A DNA stretch of 64,000 nt from Episyrphus balteatus (GCF_945859705.1 NW_026605120.1:1-64000); one strand, 5' to 3'; counted from the first letter of the stretch, positions 14,220 through 23,455 are shown. Translations and numbers: made by a program. Notes: generated by a model not told the origin, from the letters alone.

Positions 14220-15520
14220 TGACCCCAAAAAAAATGCTGTTTAACGGAGTTATGGCCATTTTTGTGAAAAAATATGATATTTTTAAAATGTGAACGTTTT
14301 TATGCCAAATTTTTATTTAATGTGAAGGGGAATGAATAGCAGAGTACAAAAATGTATATTTTATAAGTTTTGGATGCGTAGTTTTGATTTTATGGGATTT
14401 TGAATTTTGCAAAGTTTGACCCCAAAAAAAATGCTGTTTAACGGAGTTATGGCCATTTTTGTGAAAAAATATGATATTTTTAAAATGTGAACGTTTTTAT
14501 GCCAAATTTTTATCCAATGTGAAGGGGAATGAATAGCAGAGTACAAAAATGTATATTTTATAAGTTTTGGATGCGTAGTTTTGATTTTATGGGATTTTGA
14601 ATTTTGCAAAGTTTGACCCCAAAAAAACGCTGTTTAACGGAGTTATGGCCGTTTTTGTGAAAAAATATGATATTTTTAAAATATGAACGTTTTTATGCCA
14701 AATTTTAATCCAATGTGAAGGGGAATGAATAGCAGAGTACAAAAATGTATATTTTATAAGTTTTGGATGCGTAGTTTTGATTTTATGGGATTTTGAATTT
14801 TGCAAAGTTTGACCCCAAAAAAACGCTGTTTAACGGAGTTATGGCCGTTTTTGTGAAAAAATATGATATTTTTTCAATGTGAAAGTTTTTATGCCAAATT
14901 TTTATCCAATGCGAAGGGGAATGAATAGCAGAGTACAAAAATGTATATTTTATAAGTTTTGGATGCGTAGTTTTGATTTTATGGGATTTTGAATTTTGCA
15001 AAGTTTGACCCCAAAAAAAATGCTGTTTAACGGAGTTATGGCCATTTTTGTGAAAAAATATGATATTTTTAAAATGTGAACGTTTTTATGCCAAATTTTT
15101 ATCCAATGTGAAGGGGAATGAATAGCAGAGTACAAAAATGTATATTTTATAAGTTTTGGATGCGTAGTTTTGATTTTATGGGATTTTGAATTTTGCAAAG
15201 TTTGACCCCAAAAAAACGCTGTTTAACGGAGTTATGGCCGTTTTTGTGAAAAAATATGATATTTTTAAAATGTGAACGTTTTTATGCCAAATTTTTATCC
15301 AATGTGAAGGGGAATGAATAGCAGAGTACAAAAATGTATATTTTATAATTGTTCGATGCGTAGTTTTGATTTTATGGGATTTTGAATTTTGCAAAGTTTG
15401 ACCCCAAAAAAAATGCTGTTTAACGGAGTTATGGCCATTTTTGTGAAAAAATATGATATTTTTAAAATGTGAACGTTTTTATGCCAAATTTTTATCCAAT
15501 GTGAAGGGGAATGAATAGCA
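14220..15520 (+). repeat. Diverged satellite subfamily at the edge of the giant element
   Basis: These last six or seven monomers share several changes rare elsewhere: ATGCTG for ACGCTG, GGCCATTTTTG for GGCCGTTTTTG, GATATTTTTAAAATGTG for GATATTTTTTCAATGTG, and CAATGTGAAGG for CAATGCGAAGG. Just upstream, two rearranged monomers fuse GCCAAATTT to TTGCAAAGTTTGACC (about 14027) and GTTTTGATTT to GCAAAGTTTGACC (about 14207), both at short shared sequences. The right side of the giant element resumes with the standard subfamily, so the two flanks are not sister monomers. Confidence 0.75.
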
Positions 15521-15659
15521 GATGTTACGAATTCAAATGCCCCGAATTCAAATGCGACGAATTGTATGGAGGCTTTTTTTTCGTGTTGTATTCGATCTGG
15601 CAACAATAAGAGGAACGTTGTGAAATAATGATAATAATGGAACATAAGAGATGTTAGCT

Positions 15660-15684
15660 GATTGGTCAAACATTAGTATATAAG
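15660..15684 (+). promoter_or_regulatory. Candidate inward promoter in the left arm (CAAT and TATA boxes)
   Basis: GATTGG (15660-15665) is an inverted CCAAT core, and TATATAAG (15677-15684) matches the TATA-box consensus TATAWAAG. Transcription would start near 15710 and run into the element. Terminal repeats of DNA transposons often carry the transposase promoter, so the position fits, but no downstream gene is intact. The call rests on motif match only. Confidence 0.3.
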
Positions 15685-16529
15685 CCAAACAGAAGGTGGG
15701 GTTGGTTGAAATTTTTTTGTAAGGTCTCAAAGAATTATGAAGTCGTTGTCGGTGCAAAGGAAAAATGAAAAAATGATAGAGAAGCAAAAGAAATAAAATT
15801 GGAGGGGTGATTGCCATTGCATGTACATATGCTTGAAAGTAAGAAAACTGGAACATTATAAACGTAAAGGCAAAAACATTGTAAGTAGGTTTGAGCAAGG
15901 TTTGCAGACCTTTTAGAACAAGTTTTGGTCTTGTAAGGAGTTTTGTTTTTTAGATTTTAATGAAGGGAGGTCTTTACTAGAGCCTGTCGTAGAAGTGTCC
16001 GTGCATCAGTTCAGTTAAGGGTCCATTTGTTAGCTACTGTTTTGAAGTTTGATGATTTTTATGTGACTACATTTTTTATGTTTTAGGTTTAGGTTTAGAC
16101 TCAAATAATTTTGTTAATATATAAATACCTACATATCGTCGTCGGTGGAAAGCAAAATTGTTCTTAATCCACTTTTTACCATTAATGAGATAATGATGCA
16201 GTTTTACTAATTTGAGGTTGCTCTTTCCGAATTTGAAAAGCGTTTTTGTCTAAAAAAATTTCTGAAAGTTAGACCCGAGTATTCTTAATTGTTCTAGGTT
16301 CCATCATATTTTGTTCTAAGTCCACTTTTTATTTAAGGAAAGTGCGTAGATAGGTACTTGTATAGGAATTTTTCTATGTTCAATTTTGGTTTTTAGTAAG
16401 AAAAATAGAAGTAGGTTTGTAGAGTTTCTTCAAAAGGAAAAAACAAACTTTATAAAAAATATAACTTGAAATACCGACGAGCAAAAAAATATCACTTTCA
16501 ATCAAATTGAAACTTAAAAATCGCTTTTT

Positions 16530-17114
16530 AGTGGTGTGGCTTAGCATTAAAAAAGACCTCCATTATGCACTACTTTGTGATAAAAGCGTGAAACTTATAT
16601 CTTTGGTAGTACTTAATAGAAGAGTTATTTTGAGATATTGGACCAATTTGTATTCCATCCGGTATGGTAGATCCAAAAGTTTTTGTCTGTTGCACCCGCA
16701 TTGTTGCATTTTATAGTAAAGCTAATGAAACAATTTTATTAATAAAATACATGATTTCGAGGTAATTTCAAATGCCCGATCGAATAAAATCAATACCAAA
16801 ATGTCTGAACCATCATGGAAAAAGTTATTGCACTCTTTATAAATAGTCATTTACTTAAAGAACAAGAAGTGAAGTGACATGATGGTCGAGACATTTTGGT
16901 ATTGATTTTTTTCGATCGGGCGTTACAAAACACCTCGAAATCATGTATCATTTTACTAAAAATGTTTCATTGTCTATACTATGATATGCCACAAATCGAG
17001 TGCAACACAGAAAAAGTATTGTATCTACCCTTCCGGATGGAATACAAGGTGGCCCAATATCTCAAAATAACAAAATAACGATTGAACTATTTTTTAACGC
17101 TAAGCCTCCTCACT
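16530..17114. repeat. Nested imperfect palindrome, left arm
   Basis: The outer ends are AGTGGTGTGGCTTAGC and GCTAAGCCTCCTCACT. Inner matching stretches include ATTCCATCCGGTATGG against CCTTCCGGATGGAATA, TGCCCGATCGAATAAAATC against ATTTTTTTCGATCGGGC, and ACCAAAATGTCTGAACCATC against GATGGTCGAGACATTTTGGT. The two halves have diverged and contain indels, so this palindrome is older than the near-perfect large one. It may be a decayed foldback MITE carried within the giant element. The mirror copy is at 20861-21445. Confidence 0.8.
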
Positions 17115-17243
17115 ATAAGTTTTATGTTTGACTTCGTTCTACATAAAATGCTTCAAAAGCCAAGTTTAGCTATATGAGCAAATACGTGCGACACTTTCGT
17201 GCATTGTACTTATAATTATAATTACATATGCAGAACCTTCTCG

Positions 17244-17592
17244 TCAGGAGGCTATTGAGCCACTAAAAAAAAAACAAATATAAGAAACAAAATCTTCACA
17301 TTTCAGTTGTTTTGGTTTGGTGGGGGGTTACTTATAAATTTTTATTTAGTCAAAGTAACCACCAATCAAAATTTTTTAAAATGACCAGCCAATAGAAATT
17401 GCTTTTCAAATATATACTTAACCTACCTATTTAAAAATTTTCGCAACTACAAAAAAAAAAATTCAAATTTCCTATTGGCTATTGCTTTGATAAATAAATT
17501 ACAAAAATGAAACTGCCCCCACCAAATTGAAACGACTGAAAGTGAAATGCAAATTTGTGTTTTTTTTTTTAGTGGGTCTCTGACCTCCTAAG
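17244..17592. repeat. Second nested imperfect palindrome, left arm
   Basis: The left half begins TCAGGAGGCTATTGAGCCAC with a long A run, and the right half ends in AGTGGGTCTCTGACCTCCTA. Inside, TTCAGTTGTTTTGGTTTGGT pairs with ACCAAATTGAAACGACTGAA, and CCAATAGAAATTGCTTTTC pairs with the TATTGGCTATTGCTTTG side, with mismatches. It shares the AGGAGGC motif near its edge with the neighbouring palindrome at 16530-17114. The mirror copy is at 20382-20731. Confidence 0.78.
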
Positions 17593-17677
17593 CAGAGGGT
17601 GGTGTAGTTTGTATTACTCTTCTTCTATATTTTTAGCAGATATATATAATATAGATGAAAGATATCTTCATTTATGT

Positions 17678-17748
17678 GGTCGTATTAGTCTAGGTGGTAA
17701 GGTGATTGCCTCCCACTCTCACTTTGGGTTCGCATCCCAAAAGTTACA
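17678..17748 (+). pseudogene. tRNA-Gly(CCC)-like pseudogene, left arm
   Basis: The sequence has an A-box-like TTAGTCTAGGTGG and a B-box GGTTCGCATCC. A perfect five-base T stem (TTGGG/CCCAA) encloses a seven-base loop, TTCGCAT. The anticodon region GCCTCCCAC matches the eukaryotic tRNA-Gly(CCC) anticodon loop. The acceptor stem (GGTCGTA against AAGTTAC) and the anticodon stem do not pair, so it is not a functional tRNA. A T run starts a few bases downstream (about 17752), as a Pol III terminator would. It could be the head of a tRNA-derived SINE or a captured tRNA. Confidence 0.6.
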
Positions 17749-18170
17749 TATGTTTTTTTTTTAATTTTTAATTTTTTTTTTTATTTTAAATTTCCAAAAA
17801 TATTGCAATATAGCATATGCCATATGAATTTAAAATGATTTTTTTTTTTTAAGAAAACCTTGAAAAATTTAAACGCGCAGTCTAATTTTCAAATGCTCAG
17901 AATGATCTTCAAAAATTTTTCAGCTTCCAACGTCTAGGTATTCAAAAGAATTTTTGGGTACACTCAGGTGTATACGTACTTATTTTTATTACTTCAAAAG
18001 AAATGATAATATTTGAAAGCTTTTAGCATTTTTATTTTTGAACTCATTTTTATGTGGAATTAGAAGATTTACACTTTTAGTCCACGAAATTACATAAAAA
18101 CCGGCTTTGTGGTTTGTGTAAGAAATTTAAGAAAAACTTTTTTTTTTCAAGTAGGTATTTTTGTTATTAG

Positions 18171-18317
18171 ATTCCTTCGAGCAGGAAACTTTTGGGAGAA
18201 AGAGAAAATTCTTTGAAAGAATTCTTATCAATGCGAGAAGAAATGGAAAGAATGGAGTTTTTACAGGCGTTGGCACTCCGTCTGCACGAGACTGCCATCC
18301 AAAACTTTTCTCCTTAG
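18171..18317 (+). pseudogene. Possible terminal exon relic, unknown protein
   Basis: An open frame of 48 codons begins directly after a good 3' splice-acceptor context: a T-rich tract, then TTTTTGTTATTAG at 18158-18170. It ends at the TAG stop at 18315-18317. The peptide is strongly helical and charged, with a core SLKEFLSMREEMERMEFLQA. That is typical of the C-terminal tails of transposon accessory proteins such as the Myb/MADF proteins of Harbinger-type elements, but also of many unrelated proteins. AATAAA motifs lie some 450 bp downstream. No upstream exon was found. A different frame is open over 18161-18352 with no recognisable features. I do not assign a function. Confidence 0.25.
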
Positions 18318-18386
18318 AGATATGGATTAAAAACTCTATATTTAATTTTTAAGTTAGTTTTAATTTAGTCATAGATAATGGGCCTT

Positions 18387-18543
18387 CTACATATTTCAAA
18401 ATACCAAAAACCAATTTAATAGTCAGGTTAAAGGCTAAATCTAGGTTAAATTTTATAGTTGAGTTTCCCAACTATAAATTTTAACCGAGCATTAGCCTTT
18501 AACTTGACTATTAAATTGATTTTTGGTGTTGTGAAATATGTAG
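18387..18543. repeat. 157-bp palindrome in the spacer (MITE-like)
   Basis: The arms begin CTACATATTTCAAAATACC and end GGTGTTGTGAAATATGTAG around a 7-bp loop (18462-18468), with about 75 bp per arm and a few mismatches. Outside it, ATGGGCC (18378-18384) and GGGCCCAAT (18589-18597) look like ends of a slightly larger MITE, with about 46 extra bases on the right. No target duplication is clear. Confidence 0.7.
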
Positions 18544-19638
18544 AATTAAGGTTAAAATTAAAGTAAGCTTTAAATTTGATTATTGGTAGGGCCCAATGTA
18601 TCTAGATATAGTTACATAAATATTTATTTTAGTATTTAAATCTATATTATAATTAGTTTTAGTTACTTAGTTTATAGCTTATATTACTTATATTAGTTAT
18701 CAATATAACATTATTATTCAGTTTGTTTATAAAAAATAATATAATTACATACATATTAAAAATAGAAATAAAAATAAAAAATAAATATAAAAAAAAGAAC
18801 ACGTTTTATTTTTGATAATGAATGAAATATGCAATATTCAATTACCTAGCACTCAAGGTAATTTCTAATTTGTATAAAACAAAAAGTTTGGGCGTAGGTA
18901 AACATAAAAATTAACAAATAACTGTAGGTATTAACTTTTTTTTTCATTGGAGAAATAAATACGGTTGTTTGTTTAACATAAATAAAAAATTTTGTAGAGC
19001 GATGAGAGCGTATTCCTAAAAAAAAAAACAGCAGTAATCATCAATTAATAATCGCATTGAAATTTAAAAAAAAACGGGTCTAGCGCGCGTTCAAAACCGA
19101 GGAGGACCGTTTGAATTGTTGAAATAATCCTTAATTTTGTCTTAGAATTTACTCCATTTTTTTTCCCTTTTATAAGAGACCCACTTTATAGTTTATTAAA
19201 CATTAAATTTCTTTTTAATTTAAAATAAAAAAAATTAATTTTTGGTCCGATTATTTTTTTCATTTATATATGTCACTGACAAAATGTATAAAATATTATT
19301 ATAGACCACTAAAAGCAAGAAAAAATACAATTTTAATACTTAATTAAAAAAAAAATAAGAAATAGGTTTGTTAACTTTAAGTATCCACTGTTGTGATCAA
19401 TTTTATTTTATTTTACTCAGGTGGTCATATTTTTTGTTTTTTACAAAATTTTCAAAGCTAAGGACATTTTTTAAAATTTTACTTCAATTATTTTTTCTGT
19501 GAATTCCTTTTTCTAACAATTTCGAAAATAAAAAAAAAAGCCGCGCGAGACGACGATTTCCAATTTTTTTTTTTATATTTTTATTATATATGTATATCCA
19601 AAGTAGCTTATATCGATAAAAGTTTTCACAATTTAAAA

Positions 19639-19709
19639 GGTCGTATTAGTTTAGTGGATAAGGATTTTGCATTTTGGTCCTACCGCTCAAAGTTCAAATC
19701 CCGATATGA
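19639..19709 (+). pseudogene. Second tRNA-like pseudogene, in the spacer
   Basis: It starts GGTCGTATTAGTTTAGTGG, nearly the same as the start of the tRNA-Gly-like copy at 17678 (GGTCGTATTAGTCTAGGTGG), and has a B-box-like AGTTCAAATCC. The T stem (CAAAG/CCCGA) does not pair and the anticodon arm is degenerate, so identity cannot be assigned. The shared 5' start suggests a family of tRNA-like sequences dispersed inside this element. Confidence 0.4.
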
Positions 19710-20225
19710 AAAGAGATTATTTTATTTTTTGCTTAAATTTTTTTAATAAAAATTAATTTAATTTGTCAAAAAAAAATCGCAGCATTGTGAACTGCCTAAC
19801 GATTTTAAAACGAGTTTTGAATAAATGAAAAAACGCTGGGAAAATCGCAACGCTCTCGTCTCGTCGGTCGTCTCGCAATATTGTAAATCAGGCATTAGGT
19901 ACAGCAGCAATGTAAAAATAACCCAAAAAGAATGATAAATTAGCTAATTAAAATGATTATTAATAAATTAATACTGTTGAAGTAATAAAAATAAGTACGT
20001 ATACACCTGAGTGTACCCAAAAATTCTTTTGAATACCTAGACGTTGGAAGCTGAAAAATTTTTGAAGATCATTCTGAGCATTTGAAAATTAGACTGCGCG
20101 TTTAAATTTTTCAAGGTTTTCTTAAAAAAAAAAAATCATTTTAAATTCATATGGCATATGCTATATTGCAATATTTTTGGAAATTTAAAATAAAAAAAAA
20201 AATTAAAAATTAAAAAAAAAACATA

Positions 20226-20296
20226 TGTAACTTTTGGGATGCGAACCCAAAGTGAGAGTGGGAGGCAATCACCTTACCACCTAGACTAATACGACC
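20226..20296 (-). pseudogene. tRNA-Gly(CCC)-like pseudogene, right arm
   Basis: This is the mirror copy of 17678-17748 on the minus strand, with the same B-box (GGATGCGAACC as read on the plus strand), T stem and CCTCCCAC anticodon-loop match. It carries the same unpaired acceptor stem and is therefore not functional. Confidence 0.58.
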
Positions 20297-20381
20297 ACAT
20301 AAATGAAGATATCTTTCATCTATATTATATATATCTGCTAAAAATATAGAAGAAGAGTAATACAAACTACACCACCCTCTG

Positions 20382-20731
20382 CTTAGGAGGTCAGAGACCC
20401 ACTAAAAAAAAAAACACAAATTTGCATTTCACTTTCAGTCGTTTCAATTTGGTGGGGGCAGTTTCATTTTTGTAATTTATTTATCAAAGCAATAGCCAAT
20501 AGGAAATTTGAATTTTTTTTTTTGTAGTTGCGAAAATTTTTAAATAGGTAGGTTAAGTATATATTTGAAAAGCAATTTCTATTGGCTGGTCATTTTAAAA
20601 AATTTTGATTGGTGGTTACTTTGACTAAATAAAAATTTATAAGTAACCCCCCACCAAACCAAAACAACTGAAATGTGAAGATTTTGTTTCTTATATTTGT
20701 TTTTTTTTTTAGTGGCTCAATAGCCTCCTGA
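20382..20731. repeat. Nested imperfect palindrome, right arm (mirror of 17244-17592)
   Basis: Reverse-complement counterpart of the left-arm palindrome, one base longer through an extra T in the run at about 20700-20710. Confidence 0.75.
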
Positions 20732-20860
20732 CGAGAAGGTTCTGCATATGTAATTATAATTATAAGTACAATGCACGAAAGTGTCGCACGTATTTGCTCA
20801 TATAGCTAAACTTGGCTTTTGAAGCATTTTATGTAGAACGAAGTCAAACATAAAACTTAT

Positions 20861-21445
20861 AGTGAGGAGGCTTAGCGTTAAAAAATAGTTCAATCGTTAT
20901 TTTGTTATTTTGAGATATTGGGCCACCTTGTATTCCATCCGGAAGGGTAGATACAATACTTTTTCTGTGTTGCACTCGATTTGTGGCATATCATAGTATA
21001 GACAATGAAACATTTTTAGTAAAATGATACATGATTTCGAGGTGTTTTGTAACGCCCGATCGAAAAAAATCAATACCAAAATGTCTCGACCATCATGTCA
21101 CTTCACTTCTTGTTCTTTAAGTAAATGACTATTTATAAAGAGTGCAATAACTTTTTCCATGATGGTTCAGACATTTTGGTATTGATTTTATTCGATCGGG
21201 CATTTGAAATTACCTCGAAATCATGTATTTTATTAATAAAATTGTTTCATTAGCTTTACTATAAAATGCAACAATGCGGGTGCAACAGACAAAAACTTTT
21301 GGATCTACCATACCGGATGGAATACAAATTGGTCCAATATCTCAAAATAACTCTTCTATTAAGTACTACCAAAGATATAAGTTTCACGCTTTTATCACAA
21401 AGTAGTGCATAATGGAGGTCTTTTTTAATGCTAAGCCACACCACT
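20861..21445. repeat. Nested imperfect palindrome, right arm (mirror of 16530-17114)
   Basis: It begins AGTGAGGAGGCTTAGCG and ends GCTAAGCCACACCACT. It is the reverse complement of the left-arm palindrome, with the same internal CGATCGGGC and ACATTTTGGTATTGATT motifs. Confidence 0.78.
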
Positions 21446-21503
21446 AAAAAGCGATTTTTAAGTTTCAATTTGATTGAAAGTGATATTTTTTTGCTCGTCG
21501 GTA

Positions 21504-22502
21504 GGGTCAATGTGGGTAAATGTAAACAGGGGTAAATGAGAACATGGCTCATAACAAGCTTCAGTTAAATCTCTTTGATGCATACATAAGTACAAATCGC
21601 GGACGCATGTATCTTTTAACTTATACGTCAAGCTCATTGCTGTCAAGAGAGAATTCATTCGACGAGCGTATTTTCCGTGAAAGATAATTTTTTAAAGTGT
21701 CAAACAAGTCGTTAGTCTTTCAGAAAAATTAAATATTTTTGCAGATTCAATTAAGTCAGTATAATTTGCAAATACTTTTTTGTTTTTAATTTTGATGTAG
21801 ATTCTATGTGATACAAGCAAATTTTAAAATACAGGACATTTATGTCGATTTGCATGTGTTTACATTTACCCCAGAATATTTTTCATAATGGGTAAATGTA
21901 AACAACGTATTCTGGGGGTAAATATAAACATATATTTTTGCTGAAATTATTGGTTTTAATAAAAATAACGTATTTTTAGTCAATTACTATTGCTAAAGTG
22001 CCGCGGAGTCACATTTTAAAGTAGCCAACACCATCATTTTCAGTGGATGATGTTGCAAAATCGGTCTTTGACGTAAAAAAAACAAAAAATATGACGTTCA
22101 GAGCTGCTCAGGATGCATATTGGGCGCCTATATAAAGAATCAAAGGAAGAAAACAAAAACTTTTATTGGAATTTGAAAAAGTTTTTGTCAAATACCTTCT
22201 TGAACGTTTTTCAAGTTGTTATCCATATGATAAAGACGAAATTCTTCATTTTAAACCACCGTTTACATTTACCCCGAATTTGCAAAAAAACACAAACATG
22301 GTGGGGTATTTGTAAACATGCCATATTTGACAGTAATGTAAACAATTTGGGAAATATTTGTTTATATTTATATAGAAGAATTGCCATCATTTCATATTTG
22401 CATTTGAAGATACCATTCAAGTTGTTCCGTGAAAACATAAAAAAATCTAAAGTCGAAAGAAAAAAATGACATGAAATTGTTTACATTTACCCACATTGAC
22501 CC
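21504..22502. mobile_element. 999-bp non-autonomous pogo/Tc1-type element with TA target duplication
   Basis: The terminal inverted repeats are 25 bp and perfect, starting GGGTCAATGTGGGTAAAT. The element is flanked by TA at 21502-21503 and 22503-22504. The left arm of the host element shows the same sequence uninterrupted (GAAATACCGACG, TA at 16472-16473), which proves insertion and defines the ends exactly. TA duplication is the hallmark of the Tc1/mariner/pogo group. Internal copies of a GGGGTAAATGTAAACA-like motif in both orientations (about 21529, 21858, 21890, 21914, 22261, 22302) look like transposase-binding sites. A decayed psq-type helix-turn-helix at 22025-22135 points to pogo. It inserted after the giant inverted repeat formed. 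Confidence 0.88.
22025..22135 (+). pseudogene. Relic of a pogo-type transposase N-terminal helix-turn-helix
   Basis: A 36-codon open stretch (stop codons at 22022-22024 and 22133-22135) contains VDDVAKSVFDVKK followed by KNMTFRAAQDAYWAPI. The pattern of a short first helix ending in V, then N-M-T/S-x-R-x-A-A, then A-Y-G-V-P matches the psq helix-turn-helix at the N-terminus of pogo and CENP-B-like transposases, here with W in place of the usual G. The frame then stops and no DDE catalytic core is visible downstream, so the protein is not functional. The TA target duplication of the host element supports the assignment independently. Confidence 0.5.
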
Positions 22503-23291
22503 TATTTCAAGTTATATTTTTTATAAAGTTTGTTTTTTCCTTTTGAAGAAACTCTACAAACCTACTTCTATTTTTCTTACTAAAAACCAAAATTGAACAT
22601 AGAAAAATTCCTATACAAGTACCTATCTACGCACTTTCCTTAAATAAAAAGTGGACTTAGAACAAAATATGATGGAACCTAGAACAATTAAGAATACTCG
22701 GGTCTAACTTTCAGAAATTTTTTTAGACAAAAACGCTTTTCAAATTCGGAAAGAGCAACCTCAAATTAGTAAAACTGCATCATTATCTCATTAATGGTAA
22801 AAAGTGGATTAAGAACAATTTTGCTTTCCACCGACGACGATATGTAGGTATTTATATATTAACAAAATTATTTGAGTCTAAACCTAAACCTAAAACATAA
22901 AAAATGTAGTCACATAAAAATCATCAAACTTCAAAACAGTAGCTAACAAATGGACCCTTAACTGAACTGATGCACGGACACTTCTACGACAGGCTCTAGT
23001 AAAGACCTCCCTTCATTAAAATCTAAAAAACAAAACTCCTTACAAGACCAAAACTTGTTCTAAAAGGTCTGCAAACCTTGCTCAAACCTACTTACAATGT
23101 TTTTGCCTTTACGTTTATAATGTTCCAGTTTTCTTACTTTCAAGCATATGTACATGCAATGGCAATCACCCCTCCAATTTTATTTCTTTTGCTTCTCTAT
23201 CATTTTTTCATTTTTCCTTTGCACCGACAACGACTTCATAATTCTTTGAGACCTTACAAAAAAATTTCAACCAACCCCACCTTCTGTTTGG

Positions 23292-23316
23292 CTTATATAC
23301 TAATGTTTGACCAATC
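23292..23316 (-). promoter_or_regulatory. Candidate inward promoter in the right arm
   Basis: Mirror of 15660-15684: a TATATAAG match (CTTATATA at 23292-23299 on the plus strand) with GATTGG upstream on the minus strand (CCAATC at 23311-23316). Together the two arms would drive convergent transcription into the element. Motif-based only. Confidence 0.28.
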
Positions 23317-23455
23317 AGCTAACATCTCTTATGTTCCATTATTATCATTATTTCACAACGTTCCTCTTATTGTTGCCAGATCGAATACAACACGAAAAAA
23401 AAGCCTCCATACAATTCGTCGCATTTGAATTCGGGGCATTTGAATTCGTAACATC

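Larger units (their letters stand above)
1..15520 (+). repeat. 196-bp satellite array, block A (about 79 monomers)
   Basis: Tandem head-to-tail repeat with a 196-bp period, visible as recurrence of landmarks such as GACCCCAAAAAAACGCTG, CGGAGTTATGGCCGTTTTTG and GCGAAGGGGAATGAATAGC. Neighbouring monomers differ by only a few bases. Recurrent variants are GAACG/GAAAG, GATATTTTTTC/GACATTTTTTT, CAATGCG/CAATGTG, TTTTTATCC/TTTGTATCC and ACGCC/ATGCC. Some monomers are 195 or 197 bp through a change in the A run after GACCCC, and some are 200 bp. No gene is embedded. The block is already in progress at base 1 and ends abruptly after GAATGAATAGCA at 15520, where the giant inverted-repeat element begins. 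Confidence 0.97.
15521..17997 (+). repeat. Left arm of the giant inverted repeat (2477 bp)
   Basis: This arm is near-identical to the reverse complement of 19977-23455 without the nested element. From the outer end inward it has an AATTCAAATGC double motif (15530-15556), a CAAT/TATA-like promoter candidate (15660-15684), a unique AT-rich stretch, two nested imperfect palindromes (16530-17114 and 17244-17592), a tRNA-Gly-like pseudogene (17678-17748), long A/T runs, and the inner end at 17997. The TA at 16472-16473 is the uninterrupted version of the site that is filled in the other arm. Confidence 0.9.
17998..19976. other. Spacer between the arms of the giant element (no intact gene)
   Basis: This is 1979 bp of AT-rich, non-repeated sequence. 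It contains an exon-like open segment (18171-18317), a small palindrome (18387-18543), poly-adenylation-like AATAAA motifs around 18768-18790, and a second tRNA-like pseudogene (19639-19709). Two GC-rich islets (GCGCGC near 19084 and GCCGCGCGAGACGACGA near 19541) and a GTCTCGTCGGTCGTCTCGC stretch near 19858 stand out. No transposase or integrase motif was recognised in any frame read. Confidence 0.7.
19977..23455 (-). repeat. Right arm of the giant inverted repeat (2478 bp plus 1001-bp insertion)
   Basis: This is the reverse complement of the left arm, interrupted by a 999-bp element at 21504-22502 with a duplicated TA. The outer end is TCGTAACATC at 23446-23455. Apart from a one-base homopolymer difference I saw no mismatch in the stretches I compared: the outer 250 bp, the promoter region, the tRNA-like region and the inner end. 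This implies recent formation or ongoing gene conversion between arms. Confidence 0.9.

Noticed and set aside
1..15520. CRISPR-like array
   Set aside because: The repeats are contiguous 196-bp units with no unique spacers, in a eukaryotic context.
15548..15898. 116-codon open frame at the outer end of each arm (also 23078-23428 on the other strand)
   Set aside because: It points outward, ends near the element terminus, has no domain I recognise, and is identical in both arms simply because the arms are identical.
19079..19120. Possible third tRNA-like T arm (GCGCGTTCAAAACCG)
   Set aside because: A B-box-like stretch is present but no A box or pairing stems could be found.
22113..22469. 118-codon frame and an antisense 75-codon frame in the TA element
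   Set aside because: No transposase motif is visible. The pogo-like signature is in a different frame (22025-22135), and these frames run through the terminal binding motifs.
15521..23455. The giant palindrome as an assembly artefact
   Set aside because: The unique 1.98-kb spacer, the one-base homopolymer difference and the nested insertion in only one arm make a simple mis-assembly unlikely, though long-read confirmation would be decisive.
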